Shown in pieces: positions 62,933 through 64,000 of a DNA stretch of 64,000 nt. Source of the DNA: Echinococcus granulosus (Eukaryota; Platyhelminthes; Cestoda; Cyclophyllidea; Taeniidae); NCBI RefSeq assembly GCF_000524195.1, contig NW_020170504.1, forward strand, positions 24,902 through 88,901, read 5' to 3'. The translations under genes and the position numbers were made by a program. Position 1 is the first letter of the stretch, and every line of letters starts with the position of its first letter. The notes beneath the pieces are model-generated. The model was not told where the DNA came from. It was given only the letters and a program-made list of their open reading frames with translations, and did no database searches.

Positions 62933-63186
62933 TTACTCATCTTCGGTAACAAGGGGGAAAGAAAGCTTTTCCATAAGGTCGTCAACTTTGGCCTGCAGGC
63001 GAGGTAGAACTACTGGATCAATGAAGATGTGGGAGTCGTCAAGATCTGACAAGACGAAACGAGAGCCAATAATGAGGTTTTCAGACAAGTAGGTTAGGAA
63101 TTGTTTCATGGCTGGGTCGCTAAATGAAATTAGTGCTTAGAGGAAACCAACCATTTAACGAGCACGCCTTTTATAACATTCACCAT
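62933..63186 (-). CDS. GTF2H5: GTF2H5 (TTDA/p8), smallest TFIIH subunit
   Basis: Two exons, 63186-63152 and 63119-62933, with a 32-nt intron (GTTGGT to TTTAG), encode 73 residues against 71 in human. MVNVIKGVLVKCDPAMKQFL is nearly the animal consensus, followed by the diagnostic LSDLDDSHIFI and a C-terminal helix (LPRLQAKVDDLMEKLSF). The protein binds the p52 subunit (GTF2H4), stabilises TFIIH and is needed for nucleotide excision repair in the nucleus. The start is fixed by homology to residue 1. The intron splits the codon for Cys12 and would be missed by a plain ORF search. Confidence 0.95.
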
Positions 63187-64000
63187 TTTGCGTAAGAGCT
63201 CCGGACGAGTACCAAGGCAACCTTGGTGTGATGAAGGCTACAAGTAAGGAGATTATTAAACCAGCGACTATAACTTCTGTAGACCGATATGGCGTAGGGT
63301 TTGTGTGAAAAATATGCCAAAATCTGCCTTATTTGAGTAAAACATTTATTCGCGAGAAAACATAACAATATACAGTCTTAACTAAGAAATTCTGAAAGAG
63401 TGCTTATAAGAAGTGGTAGTTCATTACCTGTCTGTACAAAGTTTTGGCATTATCCGCCAAAAAGTTGATATGTTTACGCCGATATGCGGTATCAAGTCCA
63501 TAATGAGTGCTAAATTATTTCAATTGTAGTATCTCAAAACTTTTTGGGGATAAAAGAAGGCATAATATGTAGTGTAGAAGGCAGAATATGCAGTGCCGAC
63601 ATGGTGGATTATAGTTACCCTCGTATCCTTTGGGATTTGCACACGAGGTAGACATTGAGAGCCGCTGCTTTTATTATGATAAAATATTAATTTTTAGTTT
63701 TGGCAGTTGTTTCTAGCTTACGACAGGACTATTTTGTCTCCGTTCCAACTATCACCTACTTAACATTCGTTCTCGTCCTTATGTTGCCGTGCGCATAGCC
63801 AGTCCGTGGGTGTCGTCGGCGTTAAGTTGCTATGTGGTACGAAATAATCCCATCTTTCGCGATTATGCTTGGTGCTGCTGCACTTATGGACCCTTTATGT
63901 AAAGTATCCGCTTACCTTTTGTACGGAAGGGTAGGAGAAGTCGTCAGATATCTATTTTGTAGTGGAGCGGTTCTGACTTTTTCACGAACGCGGAGATTTC
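63187..64000. other. Upstream flank of GTF2H5, no gene seen
   Basis: AT-rich sequence that presumably contains the GTF2H5 promoter. No supported frame on either strand. Confidence 0.4.

Overview
The window is nuclear DNA of a flatworm, most likely a tapeworm (Cestoda). The evidence is many very short spliceosomal introns (31, 32, 36, 40, 44, 44 and 45 nt), AT-rich intergenic DNA, and roughly 1-kb non-coding LTR elements resembling the miniature terminal-repeat retrotransposons reported from taeniid tapeworms. No species is claimed. All gene models were spliced by eye, with reading-frame phase checked across every junction, and names rest on remembered family sequences, not on a search.

Three genes are recognised with complete models: LRR1, the leucine-rich adaptor of a CUL2 ubiquitin ligase (minus, 15699-17936, six exons), GPAA1, a subunit of the GPI transamidase (minus, 50258-53469, eight exons), and GTF2H5, the smallest TFIIH subunit (minus, 62933-63186, two exons). 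A fourth, the uracil phosphoribosyltransferase homologue UPRT (plus, 58269-62544), is clear from its second exon onward; its 11-codon first exon is a guess. An unrecognised five-exon gene (minus, 56407-57547) lies head to head with UPRT over about 0.7 kb, and UPRT and GTF2H5 are convergent. The right end, 50-63 kb, is therefore a compact block of housekeeping genes. Weaker single-exon or fragmentary candidates are at 12.3, 13.3, 14.2, 36.6, 38.1 and 48.0 kb.

The most unusual structure is in 4-30 kb. A series of diverged modules (B, E, G, F, C) occurs in one order at about 4.0-11.9 kb and in the opposite order and orientation at about 29.9-23.0 kb. Further partial copies lie at 18.8-19.6, 20.1-20.9 and 22.2-22.8 kb. 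Modules E and G read as matching protein exons in both arms, so an old inverted duplication of an unrecognised multi-exon gene, now partly decayed, is the best explanation.

A second repeat system is a 1-kb LTR element family with about 185-bp LTRs, a plausible tRNA primer-binding site and purine tracts: two full elements (31.46-32.46 and 46.16-47.17 kb, minus), one 5' half (55.05-55.52 kb, plus) and a solo LTR (44.73-44.92 kb). Large stretches (0-4, 30-31.4, 32.5-36.5, 38.6-44.7 and 48.1-50.2 kb) hold no gene that can be supported. There is one 100-N assembly gap (8034-8133).
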